Shown here: positions 1 through 6,412 of the stretch, one piece after another | Layout: the number at the start of each line of letters is the position of its first letter | Position numbering within the stretch: position 1 is the first letter of the stretch | Source of the DNA: Oscillospiraceae bacterium | GTDB lineage: Bacteria > Bacillota > Clostridia > Oscillospirales > Acutalibacteraceae | Length of the DNA stretch: 7,083 bases | Direction: 5' to 3' | Assembly: GCA_031273775.1 (NCBI GenBank) | Contig: JAISRF010000089.1 | Span: forward strand, 1-7,083 | Position numbers and translations under genes: made by a program | The notes under the pieces: generated by a model | What the model was told of the DNA's origin: nothing | Databases searched by the model: none | The model's input: the letters and a program-made list of their open reading frames with translations, nothing else

Positions 1-98
1 CGGTCAATCTGAACCTGCTGTTTTTCAAGCAACTTTTCAAGGCTTGAAATATATTCAATTACCGGAGCCGCAAGCCCCTCAAAAACATTCTTTTCCAT
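1..98 (-). CDS. IS66-family transposase, N-terminal part (runs off window)
   Basis: ATG at 98-96 opens a frame that remains open to the left edge: 32 codons, MEKNVFEGLAAPVIEYISSL followed by EKLLEKQQVQID. The Glu/Lys/Gln-rich heptad-like tail is what is seen in the N-terminal coiled coil of the large IS66 transposase (TnpC), upstream of its zinc-binding and DDE catalytic parts, which are not in the window. It lies 113 bases behind the tnpB remnant, the expected gene order. There is no clear ribosome binding site; a promoter -10 box lies only 7 bases before the ATG, so translation may be leaderless or start at a later codon. Whether the catalytic domain is intact cannot be judged. Confidence 0.55.
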   Translation of the reverse strand, partial: MEKNVFEGLAAPVIEYISSLEKLLEKQQVQID

Positions 99-105
99 GT
101 TTTTG

Positions 106-134
106 ATTATACCACAAAACCCTTGAAAATACAA
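106..134 (-). promoter_or_regulatory. Sigma-A-type promoter before the IS66 transposase
   Basis: On the minus strand, TTGTAT (134-129), a 17-base spacer and a perfect TATAAT (111-106), with an extended -10 TGG just before it. Transcription would start at about 99, at the transposase ATG. Confidence 0.55.
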
Positions 135-194
135 GCTTTTTCGGCGGTTTGAGTCGTATAATATCCGACCATTTTTCGCGCTTTTTTGTCTATC

Positions 195-217
195 TTTTGA
201 CATGCTTTTTGTCAAAA
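195..217. repeat. Perfect 7-bp inverted repeat at the tnpB stop
   Basis: TTTTGAC (195-201) and GTCAAAA (211-217) are separated by nine bases and overlap the tnpB stop codon. Neither strand has a long T-run directly after it, so it does not look like a standard terminator. Confidence 0.4.
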
Positions 218-346
218 ATCCCGGGCGGATATTTCGCCAAAACCCCTTGGAGGATCCACTGAAAGGCCACTCATCAGCAACTCCAATTGTGACACACTGA
301 TGTCCCGTGCTTTGTCCGCGCTGTCTGGCCATACAAACTTAGCTCC
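212..346 (-). pseudogene. tnpB (IS66 Orf2) C-terminal fragment
   Basis: This frame has no start codon; a TAG at 361-359 closes it upstream. From 340 it encodes a ~42-residue tail running from KFVWP through SQLELLMSGLSVDPP to the end GEISARDF and a TGA at 214-212. The pattern of a Phe-x-Trp-Pro strand followed by a QLxxLLxGLSVD helix is what the end of IS66 TnpB (IS66 Orf2) proteins looks like. The roughly 70 N-terminal residues are gone; the frame is joined to the tnpA fragment in a different reading frame near 345-350, so the deletion removed the 3' part of tnpA and the 5' part of tnpB in one event. Confidence 0.68.
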
Positions 347-389
347 CGCGCCATTCCGCTACTTTCTTCATTCGTTCTGAGTCTGTCAT
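339..389 (-). pseudogene. tnpA start fragment of IS66 element
   Basis: A short frame reads MTDSERMKKVAEWRGS and then stops (TAA, 341-339). The ATG at 389 is preceded by a purine-rich GAGGGGG about ten bases upstream. The Met-Thr-x-x-x-Arg-Met opening and its position just inside the element terminus suit the small first protein (TnpA) of IS66 elements, but only about 14 residues look original before the deletion joint near 345-350. The remaining ~100 residues expected of TnpA are absent. Sixteen residues are too few for a firm family call; the identification depends on the neighbouring tnpB and transposase pieces. Confidence 0.45.
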
Positions 390-422
390 TAAACTCAGCC
401 CCCTCTTTGTTTATTTGAGGGT

Positions 423-428
423 AGTATA
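423..428 (-). promoter_or_regulatory. Possible extended -10 promoter for tnpA remnant
   Basis: TGC followed by TATACT on the minus strand, inside the element and about 34 bases ahead of the tnpA start. There is no recognisable -35 box, so this is only a weak candidate. Confidence 0.3.
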
Positions 429-446
429 GCAGGTTCAATTACTGGA

Positions 447-475
447 GGACAGGTACCCTATGGTTTTCCGCTTAC
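447..475 (-). repeat. Probable IS66 terminal inverted repeat
   Basis: On the minus strand the sequence runs GTAAGCGGAAAACCATAGGG inward from 475. The GTAA tip followed by GCGG is typical of IS66 ends. The inner limit is a guess because the partner repeat is outside the window. Confidence 0.55.
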
Positions 476-486
476 GCATAAACCGC

Positions 487-515
487 TTGATTCAAGGTTC
501 GCAACATGTTATAAT
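487..515 (+). promoter_or_regulatory. Sigma-A-type promoter of addA
   Basis: TTGATT (487-492), a 17-base spacer and a perfect TATAAT (510-515) with an extended TG motif (507-508). It begins 12 bases outside the IS66 terminus, so it belongs to the chromosome side. Predicted start at about 522, giving a leader of about 106 bases before addA. A weaker alternative (TTGGAG, 17 bases, TATACT) lies closer to the gene, within about 570-607. Confidence 0.65.
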
Positions 516-547
516 CAGCGAAAGCAATATTCAGCTTTCTATCGCTG
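516..547 (+). repeat. Hairpin at the start of the addA leader
   Basis: CAGCGA (516-521) pairs perfectly with TCGCTG (542-547), continued inside by AAGC/GCTT (522-525/534-537), with an eight-base loop and a four-base bulge. It abuts the -10 box. It could be a 5' RNA hairpin, an operator, or a leftover terminator of an earlier upstream gene; only a short TTT follows. Confidence 0.4.
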
Positions 548-627
548 TTTAAATTGGGTTGTGGGCGCAGCTCACTTTGGAGACTTAAAATTGAAAGATT
601 ATACTGTATATCGATGGAGGAAAGCCA

Positions 628-3600
628 ATGTCATTTACGCCAACTCCCCAGCAGCGGCAGGCCATCACGGGGCGCGGCGCGCTGTTGGTAACCGCTGCGG
701 CCGGTTCCGGAAAAACCGCTGTGCTTACGGAGCGCGTCCTTAGAATGCTTACCGACGAAAACAACCCCGTGGATGCCGGTGGGGTTTTTGCCGCCACCTT
801 TACCAGACCCGCCGCCGCCCAGCTTCGTCAAAAAATTGAGCAGCGACTGGCGGAGGAAATCAAAAATCAGCCCGGAAACAAGCGGCTTCGGCGGCAAAAG
901 CTGATGATATCCGGTGCCGCCATTACCACCATTGATGCGTTTTGCCTGTCTTTGGCAAGGCAATATTTCAGTGAACTGAACATTTCCGCAGGCTTCACCA
1001 TCGCTTCCGAATCACTCATGCGGCAGTTGCGTGAACAGGCAATGCGTGAGCTTTTCGACGAATGCTTTGAGGCGGACGACCGGGAGTTTCTGCGGTTAAT
1101 TGCCTTGGTGGACGCGACCTACGGTGACGAAAACCTAAAAAACGCCATTTTTATGATAACCGATTTTCTCCGTTCCCAACCGTACCCCGAGCGGTGGATG
1201 GAAGCCGCCGAGCGGCAATATGCGGCGGACGCCGGCTTTGAAAGCAGCCCGTGGATCCGGGCTTTGTTTTCATTTGCAAAAACGGTTTGCCGCGGCGCGC
1301 TGAGCCGGCTGAACGCCGTGATTCCCGAAATGGAAGGGGATGAAAAGATGGCGGCCTGCCACCTCGGCTCCTTCATTTCGGCAAAGACTCAGCTGGCAAG
1401 ACTGATTGGGTTCCTGCAAACCGGAAATTTTGACGGCGCTTCCGAAATGGTAAAGTCTTTCGGTTTTCCACCGCAGGCCGGGGCGTTGCGCGGATACGAA
1501 AACGACGGGTTCAAGGAAACGGTACTGCTCATCAAAAAACTGGTCACCGCCGATGTCGCCCGCCTAAAAAATGCCTTTTGCGGCGAAAAAACCGCCCTCC
1601 GGGACATGAGTATTTTAGCGCCATATGTCACCAAACTGTTTGAGTTAGTGCGGCGTTTTACAAAAAATCTCTCCGCGCTCAAAGCCGAACGCCGTGTTTT
1701 GACCTTTGACGATGTGGAATTTGCCGCGCTGTCCCTGCTCACTCGGGAAACAGACGGCAAAATCACGTATACACCGCTGGCGGCTCAGCTTTCACAGCAA
1801 TATGCGGAAATCTGCGTGGACGAATATCAGGACACGAACGATTTACAGGACGCGCTTTACAACGCGCTGTCAAACGGCGGGGAAAAGCTGTTTTTGGTCG
1901 GTGACGTCAAACAGAGCATCTATCGTTTCCGCAAGGCGAACCCGGAAAATTTTCTTGCCTATCGCTGTTCTTTTCCCGAATATGACCCCAAATCCGCGCA
2001 GCCTCAAGCCAAAATAACGCTTTCGGGAAATTTTCGGAGCCGCGAGGGAATTTGCGGGTTTGTGAACTTCTGCTTTGCGCTTCTCATGAGCCGGGAAGCT
2101 GGCGAAATGACATATGAGCCAGGAGACCGGCTGGTGAAGATGTCCGCTTATCCACCCCGGGAGGAGCCGGACGTTGCCATTCATATGGTGGATGGAGCGG
2201 ACATTGAAGAACACGCAGATACGCTGGAAGCCCGGTACATCGCCACAATCATCAAACAACTTATGGAAGACCCCAACGCGCTGGCAGATGAGGAAAATCC
2301 AGGACAAACGCGCCCTGCCCGTTACTCTGATTTCGCCATTCTGCTTCGCTCCCCTCAGGGACATATCGGGCGGATTTTGGAGGAACTGACCGCCGGAGGG
2401 ATTCCGGTATGGAGCGCGGCGGGCAAGGACTTTTTCAAGTTGCGGGAAATCCGGATGGCGCTCTCCTTGCTTAGGGCGGTGAATAACCCGCTTTCGGATA
2501 TTGCTTTTTTGGCTGCCATGCTGTCGCCGGTTTTCGGGTTTACCGCGGAGGAAGCCGCCCATTACCGTGTGTACTGCCCACACGGTTCAGTTTACCAGAC
2601 CTTTTGGGAGGCTGCCCGTTGTGGGGATGAAAAGGCGAAATCCGCGTTTGACACGCTTTCCCTGCTGTCATCTTATGCGAAAACTCTGTCCGCCGGGCGG
2701 TTTTTGCAAAAGCTGTGTGACGAATTCGGGCTGTCCGCGGCGGCGGTCGCCATCGGTGGGAAATCCGCGCTTGCCAATATTCGGATTCTGATGGAAACCG
2801 CCCGCGAATTCGAGGAGCAGGGGCAGACGGGGGCAAGCGCGTTCCTGCGCTACATGGACGGAATTGCCGAACGTGGCGGGACATTGGAAGCGGCGGGGCA
2901 GAGCGGCGGTCACGGCGACGCGGTACGTGTGATTTCTATTCACCGTTCTAAGGGATTACAGTTTCCCATCACGTTTGTGGCAGGTTGCGGACAAAGCTTT
3001 AAGCGGGGAAATCACGAAAACATCGTGCTCAATCCGCGTTTAGGGCTGAGCCTGAAAATTTATGAAGACGAACGCCAGATCAATTATACGACACTCCCGC
3101 GTGAAGCGATACGGCTTCAAAACGAGCGGGAAAGCATCGCGGAAGAGCTGCGTATCCTTTACGTTGCGGCTACCCGCGCCCAGGAACGCCTGTATTTTGT
3201 GGCAGCGGAGAAAAAGCCTGCCGCGCGGTTAAAAGAAGCGGCGGTAAAGCTGGCGTATGGTGGAGTGTCCGACAGTGGAGAGTGGATTGTGGGGGAAGAC
3301 GATATCCGCCCGTCCGCCGAAGCGGCGAATCACGAAAACGGAAGGGGCGATCCCGCGTGTCTGCCCGGCACGGCGGAGCCTTCCGCTGTGTTGTTGGCGG
3401 ACAGCTTTTTGGAATGGCTGTTGTTTTGCGCCCTGCTTCATCCGGACGGCGGAGAATTCCGCAAGTGTTCTGAGGTTGACATAATACCAAATGTATGTGA
3501 TTCGAGACTGGAAGCGAAAATCGTTTCGCTTCCCCTTTCCCTCACTCCCTATGAGGCAAATTCCCTGTATGCGGCACGGGAGGGATCCGGGCAGGTACAT

Positions 3601-4302
3601 AGACCTGTTCCTACCGCGGAAATCCTCGCCGTGGTGCGGGAACAACTTGCCTACAAATATCCGCATGACATCCTGCGCGGGGTAGCGGCGAAGCGAATCG
3701 CCTCACAGCTGGACAAAGACGAAGAGGAGTATGGCTGTACCCTGCGCCCGGCGTTCATGTCCGCGGTTGGATTATCCCCGGCACAGCGCGGAACGGCTTT
3801 GCACGGCTTCATGCAATATGCCGATTACGCCCGCGCCAAAGCAGATCCCCGGGCGGAGCTTGCCCGGCTTGTCCGGGAAAAATTTCTGACGCGGGCTGAA
3901 GCGGATGCGGTTGACATAAACCGGGTGAATGCGTTTTTTGCAAGCGGGATGTACGACCGGATTGACCGCTCGCCACAGGTCACGCGCGAGCTGCGTTTTA
4001 TGGAAGAATTGCCGCTTTCGGCCGTAGAGCCGAATATCACGGGGTACGATGATGAAAAAATTGTGGTACAGGGCATCGCCGACTGCGTATTTTTGGAAGA
4101 CGGCGAACTGGTAATTCTTGATTATAAAACCGACCGTTGCGATGCCGAAACCCTCGCCGGGCGTTATAAAAGCCAGCTTGCCACGTATGCCCGCGCGCTG
4201 TCCAGGCTTTACAATAAACCGGTCAAAGAATGCCTGCTGTATTCGTTTTATCTTTCCGCCGAAATCAGCGTGGACATATTGACAATAAGCGGCGTGGAAT
4301 GA
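628..4302 (+). CDS. addA: AddA, ATP-dependent helicase/nuclease subunit A
   Basis: The helicase-exonuclease subunit of AddAB, the Firmicutes counterpart of RecBCD, which resects double-strand breaks and loads RecA. At 1224 residues it matches the family's usual ~1200. UvrD/SF1A motifs appear in order: Q motif (~T6-Q11), Walker A AAAGSGKT (23-30), motif Ia TFTRPAAAQLR, Walker B VDEYQDT (397-403), GDVKQSIYRF (425-434), LSGNFRS (465-471), motif V HRSKGLQF (772-779) and motif VI LYVAATRAQE. The RecB-type nuclease at the C terminus is intact: H1059, D1152 in GIAD, D1165 and K1167 in DYKTD, and Q1183/Y1187. GGAGG seven bases before the ATG fixes the start. In most Firmicutes addB lies directly upstream; here only a 152-base leader and an IS66 element are seen. 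Motif Ia has Arg where Asn is more usual, a minor difference. Confidence 0.96.
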   Translation: MSFTPTPQQRQAITGRGALLVTAAAGSGKTAVLTERVLRMLTDENNPVDAGGVFAATFTRPAAAQLRQKIEQRLAEEIKNQPGNKRLRRQKLMISGAAITTIDAFCLSLARQYFSELNISAGFTIASESLMRQLREQAMRELFDECFEADDREFLRLIALVDATYGDENLKNAIFMITDFLRSQPYPERWMEAAERQYAADAGFESSPWIRALFSFAKTVCRGALSRLNAVIPEMEGDEKMAACHLGSFISAKTQLARLIGFLQTGNFDGASEMVKSFGFPPQAGALRGYENDGFKETVLLIKKLVTADVARLKNAFCGEKTALRDMSILAPYVTKLFELVRRFTKNLSALKAERRVLTFDDVEFAALSLLTRETDGKITYTPLAAQLSQQYAEICVDEYQDTNDLQDALYNALSNGGEKLFLVGDVKQSIYRFRKANPENFLAYRCSFPEYDPKSAQPQAKITLSGNFRSREGICGFVNFCFALLMSREAGEMTYEPGDRLVKMSAYPPREEPDVAIHMVDGADIEEHADTLEARYIATIIKQLMEDPNALADEENPGQTRPARYSDFAILLRSPQGHIGRILEELTAGGIPVWSAAGKDFFKLREIRMALSLLRAVNNPLSDIAFLAAMLSPVFGFTAEEAAHYRVYCPHGSVYQTFWEAARCGDEKAKSAFDTLSLLSSYAKTLSAGRFLQKLCDEFGLSAAAVAIGGKSALANIRILMETAREFEEQGQTGASAFLRYMDGIAERGGTLEAAGQSGGHGDAVRVISIHRSKGLQFPITFVAGCGQSFKRGNHENIVLNPRLGLSLKIYEDERQINYTTLPREAIRLQNERESIAEELRILYVAATRAQERLYFVAAEKKPAARLKEAAVKLAYGGVSDSGEWIVGEDDIRPSAEAANHENGRGDPACLPGTAEPSAVLLADSFLEWLLFCALLHPDGGEFRKCSEVDIIPNVCDSRLEAKIVSLPLSLTPYEANSLYAAREGSGQVHRPVPTAEILAVVREQLAYKYPHDILRGVAAKRIASQLDKDEEEYGCTLRPAFMSAVGLSPAQRGTALHGFMQYADYARAKADPRAELARLVREKFLTRAEADAVDINRVNAFFASGMYDRIDRSPQVTRELRFMEELPLSAVEPNITGYDDEKIVVQGIADCVFLEDGELVILDYKTDRCDAETLAGRYKSQLATYARALSRLYNKPVKECLLYSFYLSAEISVDILTISGVE

Positions 4303-4308
4303 TATACT
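4279..4308 (+). promoter_or_regulatory. Promoter of the E2-like gene, inside the addA 3' end
   Basis: A perfect TTGACA (4279-4284), an 18-base spacer and TATACT (4303-4308) with an extended TGA in front. The -35 lies within the last addA codons. Predicted start at about 4315, giving a leader of about 29 bases, so the next gene can be expressed independently of addA. Confidence 0.6.
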
Positions 4309-4343
4309 CAAAGCGGTAACAATCTGGATTCGGAGGGCAAACA

Positions 4344-5234
4344 ATGGGGACGCTTACGCGTAAACGGAGGTTTGGAGATCGCTACGATGGCCATAAACTG
4401 CGGAAAACCGACGCTATGTTTCAAATGATACCTGTGATTATGCGGACGCGGATGGACAGCATGGTCTATTTTTCAGAAACCATTGACCTTGCCCCGCTGG
4501 AAAAATTTATGCGGGAGCAGCGCGCGGCCGGAATGCAGGACTTGCGGCTGGTTCACGTGATTGTGGCCGCGTGTGTGCGCCTGTTTTCGCAGAAACCCCG
4601 GCTCAACCGGTTTGTCGCGGGGAAGAAGATTTATTCCCGCAACTGCATCCGCATTTCTATGGCCATAAAGCGCAAAATGTCTGAAGACGGCGAGGAAACC
4701 ATCATCATTCCGCAGTTCGAGCCGGAGGACACCATCGCCGACGTGGTTACGAAATTTAATGTCAAGCTGGCGGAGGGAAAGGCGGAAGCGCCCGGACTTT
4801 CCGGCAACGAAACCGATGTGGTTGCAAAAATTATCGGGGCGTGCCCTACCTTTTTGAAAACCTTTGTGGTATTTTTAATCCGCGCGCTGGATTCCGTTGG
4901 CTGTATGCCCAAGTTTATTTATGACGCCAGTCCGTTCCATTCCAGCCTGTTTATCACCGACGTAGGCTCGCTGGGAATTCGGCCGATTCACCACCACTTG
5001 TACGAATTTGGAACCTGCTCCGCCTTTATCGCCATCGGCAAAAAGGAAACGCAATTGTATCTTGACGCCGAGGGCAAACCGGCGGAAAAAAAAGTGCTGG
5101 GCATGAGCGCTGTGCTGGATGAGCGAACCTGCGACGGGTTTTACAATGCTTCCGCCATGAAGTTGCTTCACCGCATACTAAAGCATCCGGAACAACTCCT
5201 GAATCCGCCGGAAAAAGTGGTTCTGGATAATTAA
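4344..5234 (+). CDS. Stand-alone 2-oxoacid dehydrogenase E2-like acyltransferase domain protein
   Basis: A 296-residue protein matching the catalytic domain of 2-oxoacid dehydrogenase E2 acyltransferases (chloramphenicol-acetyltransferase fold). Visible marks are the MRTRMDSMVYFSETID opening, the LVHVIVAACVRL helix, IRISMAIKRK, the HSSLFITDVGSLGI strand, and an end of the type DERTCDGFYNASAM with a KHPEQLL tail. It has no lipoyl or E1/E3-binding domain, and no E1 or E3 gene is nearby. In true E2 enzymes the tail motif is DHRxxDG, with the His as catalytic base; here residue 260 is Glu (D259-E260-R261, D264-G265 kept), so classical acyl transfer is doubtful. It may be a non-catalytic paralogue or use another mechanism; the substrate is unknown. 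GGAGGG six bases before the ATG supports the start, 41 bases after addA. Confidence 0.8.
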   Translation: MGTLTRKRRFGDRYDGHKLRKTDAMFQMIPVIMRTRMDSMVYFSETIDLAPLEKFMREQRAAGMQDLRLVHVIVAACVRLFSQKPRLNRFVAGKKIYSRNCIRISMAIKRKMSEDGEETIIIPQFEPEDTIADVVTKFNVKLAEGKAEAPGLSGNETDVVAKIIGACPTFLKTFVVFLIRALDSVGCMPKFIYDASPFHSSLFITDVGSLGIRPIHHHLYEFGTCSAFIAIGKKETQLYLDAEGKPAEKKVLGMSAVLDERTCDGFYNASAMKLLHRILKHPEQLLNPPEKVVLDN

Positions 5235-5587
5235 CTTTTGTCGCCCGGCTTGGTGAGCAGCGCCGCGATATACCCGAAGAAAACCGCCGCCGTAATACCG
5301 GCCGCCGTGCCCACAATCCCGCCGGTAATCACGCCGAACAGCCCTTTGTCTTCCAGCGTTTCCTTTACGCCGTTTGCCAGGGCATAACCAAACCCGGTCA
5401 GTGGTACCGTTGCGCCGGCTCCCGCAAATTTAACCAGCGGTTCGTAAACTCCCAAGGCGGTCAAAACCAGTCCTAAAATCACGAACAGCACCAAAATTTT
5501 CGCGGGCGTCAGCTTGGTAAAATCAATCAAAAGCTGCCCCACCACGCATATCAACCCGCCCACAATAAACGCGTACAAAAACTGCAT
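5231..5587 (-). CDS. spoVAE: Stage V sporulation protein AE (SpoVAE/SpoVAEb)
   Basis: A small integral membrane protein of 118 residues, the family's usual size. SpoVA proteins form the inner forespore membrane channel that imports dipicolinic acid during sporulation and releases it at germination. Hydrophobic segments lie at about residues 3-23, 30-48 and 84-111, around the very conserved FAGAGATVPLTGFGYALANG (54-73). The opening FIVGGLICVVGQLLIDFTKL (7-26) is also diagnostic. The ATG has GGAGA six bases upstream. It is usually the last gene of a spoVAC-spoVAD-spoVAE cluster; here neither partner is adjacent, and the upstream neighbour on the same strand is sigK, 120 bases away. I see no convincing sigma-G promoter in that gap. 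Its stop overlaps the stop of the convergent E2-like gene. Confidence 0.93.
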   Translation of the reverse strand: MQFLYAFIVGGLICVVGQLLIDFTKLTPAKILVLFVILGLVLTALGVYEPLVKFAGAGATVPLTGFGYALANGVKETLEDKGLFGVITGGIVGTAAGITAAVFFGYIAALLTKPGDKS

Positions 5588-5707
5588 ATTTCTTCTCCGC
5601 CTAAATAAAATTTTACTTATCTTTTGCGGAAAAGGAAGTAAATATACAACGCCTTGTGAATAATACTCCTTGCAGGCATATACGAAATCTGATTGAAGAA
5701 TCGTACA

Positions 5708-6397
5708 TCAACCGTCAAACCGCTTTCGCAAAATTTCCAGTGACTTCTTTTCAATCCGGCTCACATAACTCCTGCTGATTCCCAGTAGCGCCGCGACCTC
5801 ACGCTGGGTCAGTTCCTGCCCGCCTTCCAAGCCGTACCTAAGGTGGACGATCCGCTTTTCCCGGTCGTCCAGAGTGTCCTCTATGTACTCCAGCAGCTTT
5901 TCAGACTTGATTTTCAAATCCACGTTATCCGCCAGATTTTCCTCATCGGCAATCACATCGATCAAGGTCAGGGTATTCCCGTCCCGGTCGGTGTCTATTG
6001 GGTCGTTTATCAGTACATCCTGCGCAGCTTTTTTCTGGTTGCGGAAATACATTAAAATCTCATTTTCAATGCACCGCGCAGCGTAGGTTGCCAGCTTGGC
6101 GCCTTTCTCCCCGTTGAAGGTGGAAACCCCTTTAATCAGCCCGATGGTGCCAATGGAAATCAAGTCATCCTGATCCTTGGTGGCGGAATAATATTTTTTG
6201 ATAATGTGCGCCACCAGCCGCAAATTGTGCTCAATCAGCTTGGAACGCGCATCCATATCGCCGGTTTCCTTGTATCGCGCTAAATATTCGCGTTCCTCGG
6301 CGGCGGTAAGCGTCCGCGGGAACGATCCGGAATTCGCCGCGTGCAGGCAGATATGAAAAATATGGCTGATTGTAACCGATATAAGCTGTAAAATCAC
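5708..6397 (-). CDS. sigK: RNA polymerase sporulation sigma factor, pro-sigma-K
   Basis: The last sigma factor of the sporulation cascade, active in the mother cell for coat and late genes. Residues 1-21 are a hydrophobic pro-sequence (ILQLISVTISHIF and onward), then the typical junction NSGSFPRTLTAAEE; in Bacillus such a segment is removed by the membrane protease SpoIVFB. Region 2 is complete (LIEHNLRLVAHIIKKYY, DLISIGTIGLIKG at 78-90, LATYAARCIENEILM at 102-116), and region 4 ends with the helix-turn-helix LTQREVAALLGISRSYVSRI. The 229-residue gene is continuous, with no skin-type element splitting it. The start is GTG at 6397, with GGGGA eight bases ahead; no ATG is available in frame before a TGA upstream. 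SigE is the nearest alternative, but the N terminus and IGTIGLIKG/ARCIENEIL pattern favour SigK. Confidence 0.93.
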   Translation of the reverse strand: MILQLISVTISHIFHICLHAANSGSFPRTLTAAEEREYLARYKETGDMDARSKLIEHNLRLVAHIIKKYYSATKDQDDLISIGTIGLIKGVSTFNGEKGAKLATYAARCIENEILMYFRNQKKAAQDVLINDPIDTDRDGNTLTLIDVIADEENLADNVDLKIKSEKLLEYIEDTLDDREKRIVHLRYGLEGGQELTQREVAALLGISRSYVSRIEKKSLEILRKRFDG

Positions 6398-6412
6398 TCT
6401 GTCAATCCCCGT

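Larger units (their letters stand above)
1..475 (-). mobile_element. IS66-family insertion sequence, upstream end, internally deleted
   Basis: Reading the minus strand from 475 inward, the element starts with GTAAGCGGAAAACC; IS66-family terminal inverted repeats characteristically begin with GTAA. Behind it, in the order expected for IS66, come a tnpA-like start (389), a tnpB C-terminal piece (ending at 212) and the start of a large coiled-coil transposase (98). Nearly all of tnpA and most of tnpB are missing, so this is a deleted derivative that presumably cannot move without help. The far end lies outside the window, so neither the second inverted repeat nor the 8-bp target duplication (it would be GCATAAAC, 476-483) can be verified. 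Family assignment rests on gene content plus terminus, not on a database match. Confidence 0.68.

Noticed and set aside
561..743. Plus-strand frame of 60 codons across the addA start
   Set aside because: It overlaps the addA leader and first codons out of frame, has no ribosome binding site and resembles no protein.
1870..2583. Minus-strand open frame of 237 codons inside addA
   Set aside because: It is antisense to conserved helicase motifs III and IV and arises from the GC-rich codon use of addA; it has no recognisable domain.
3772..4344. Minus-strand open frame of 190 codons over the addA nuclease region
   Set aside because: It is the antisense shadow of the conserved nuclease domain, with no plausible start signal or family.
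5656..5684. TGAATA and CATATA on the plus strand, resembling sigma-G boxes
   Set aside because: The spacer is only 14 bases and the direction points into sigK antisense, away from spoVAE.
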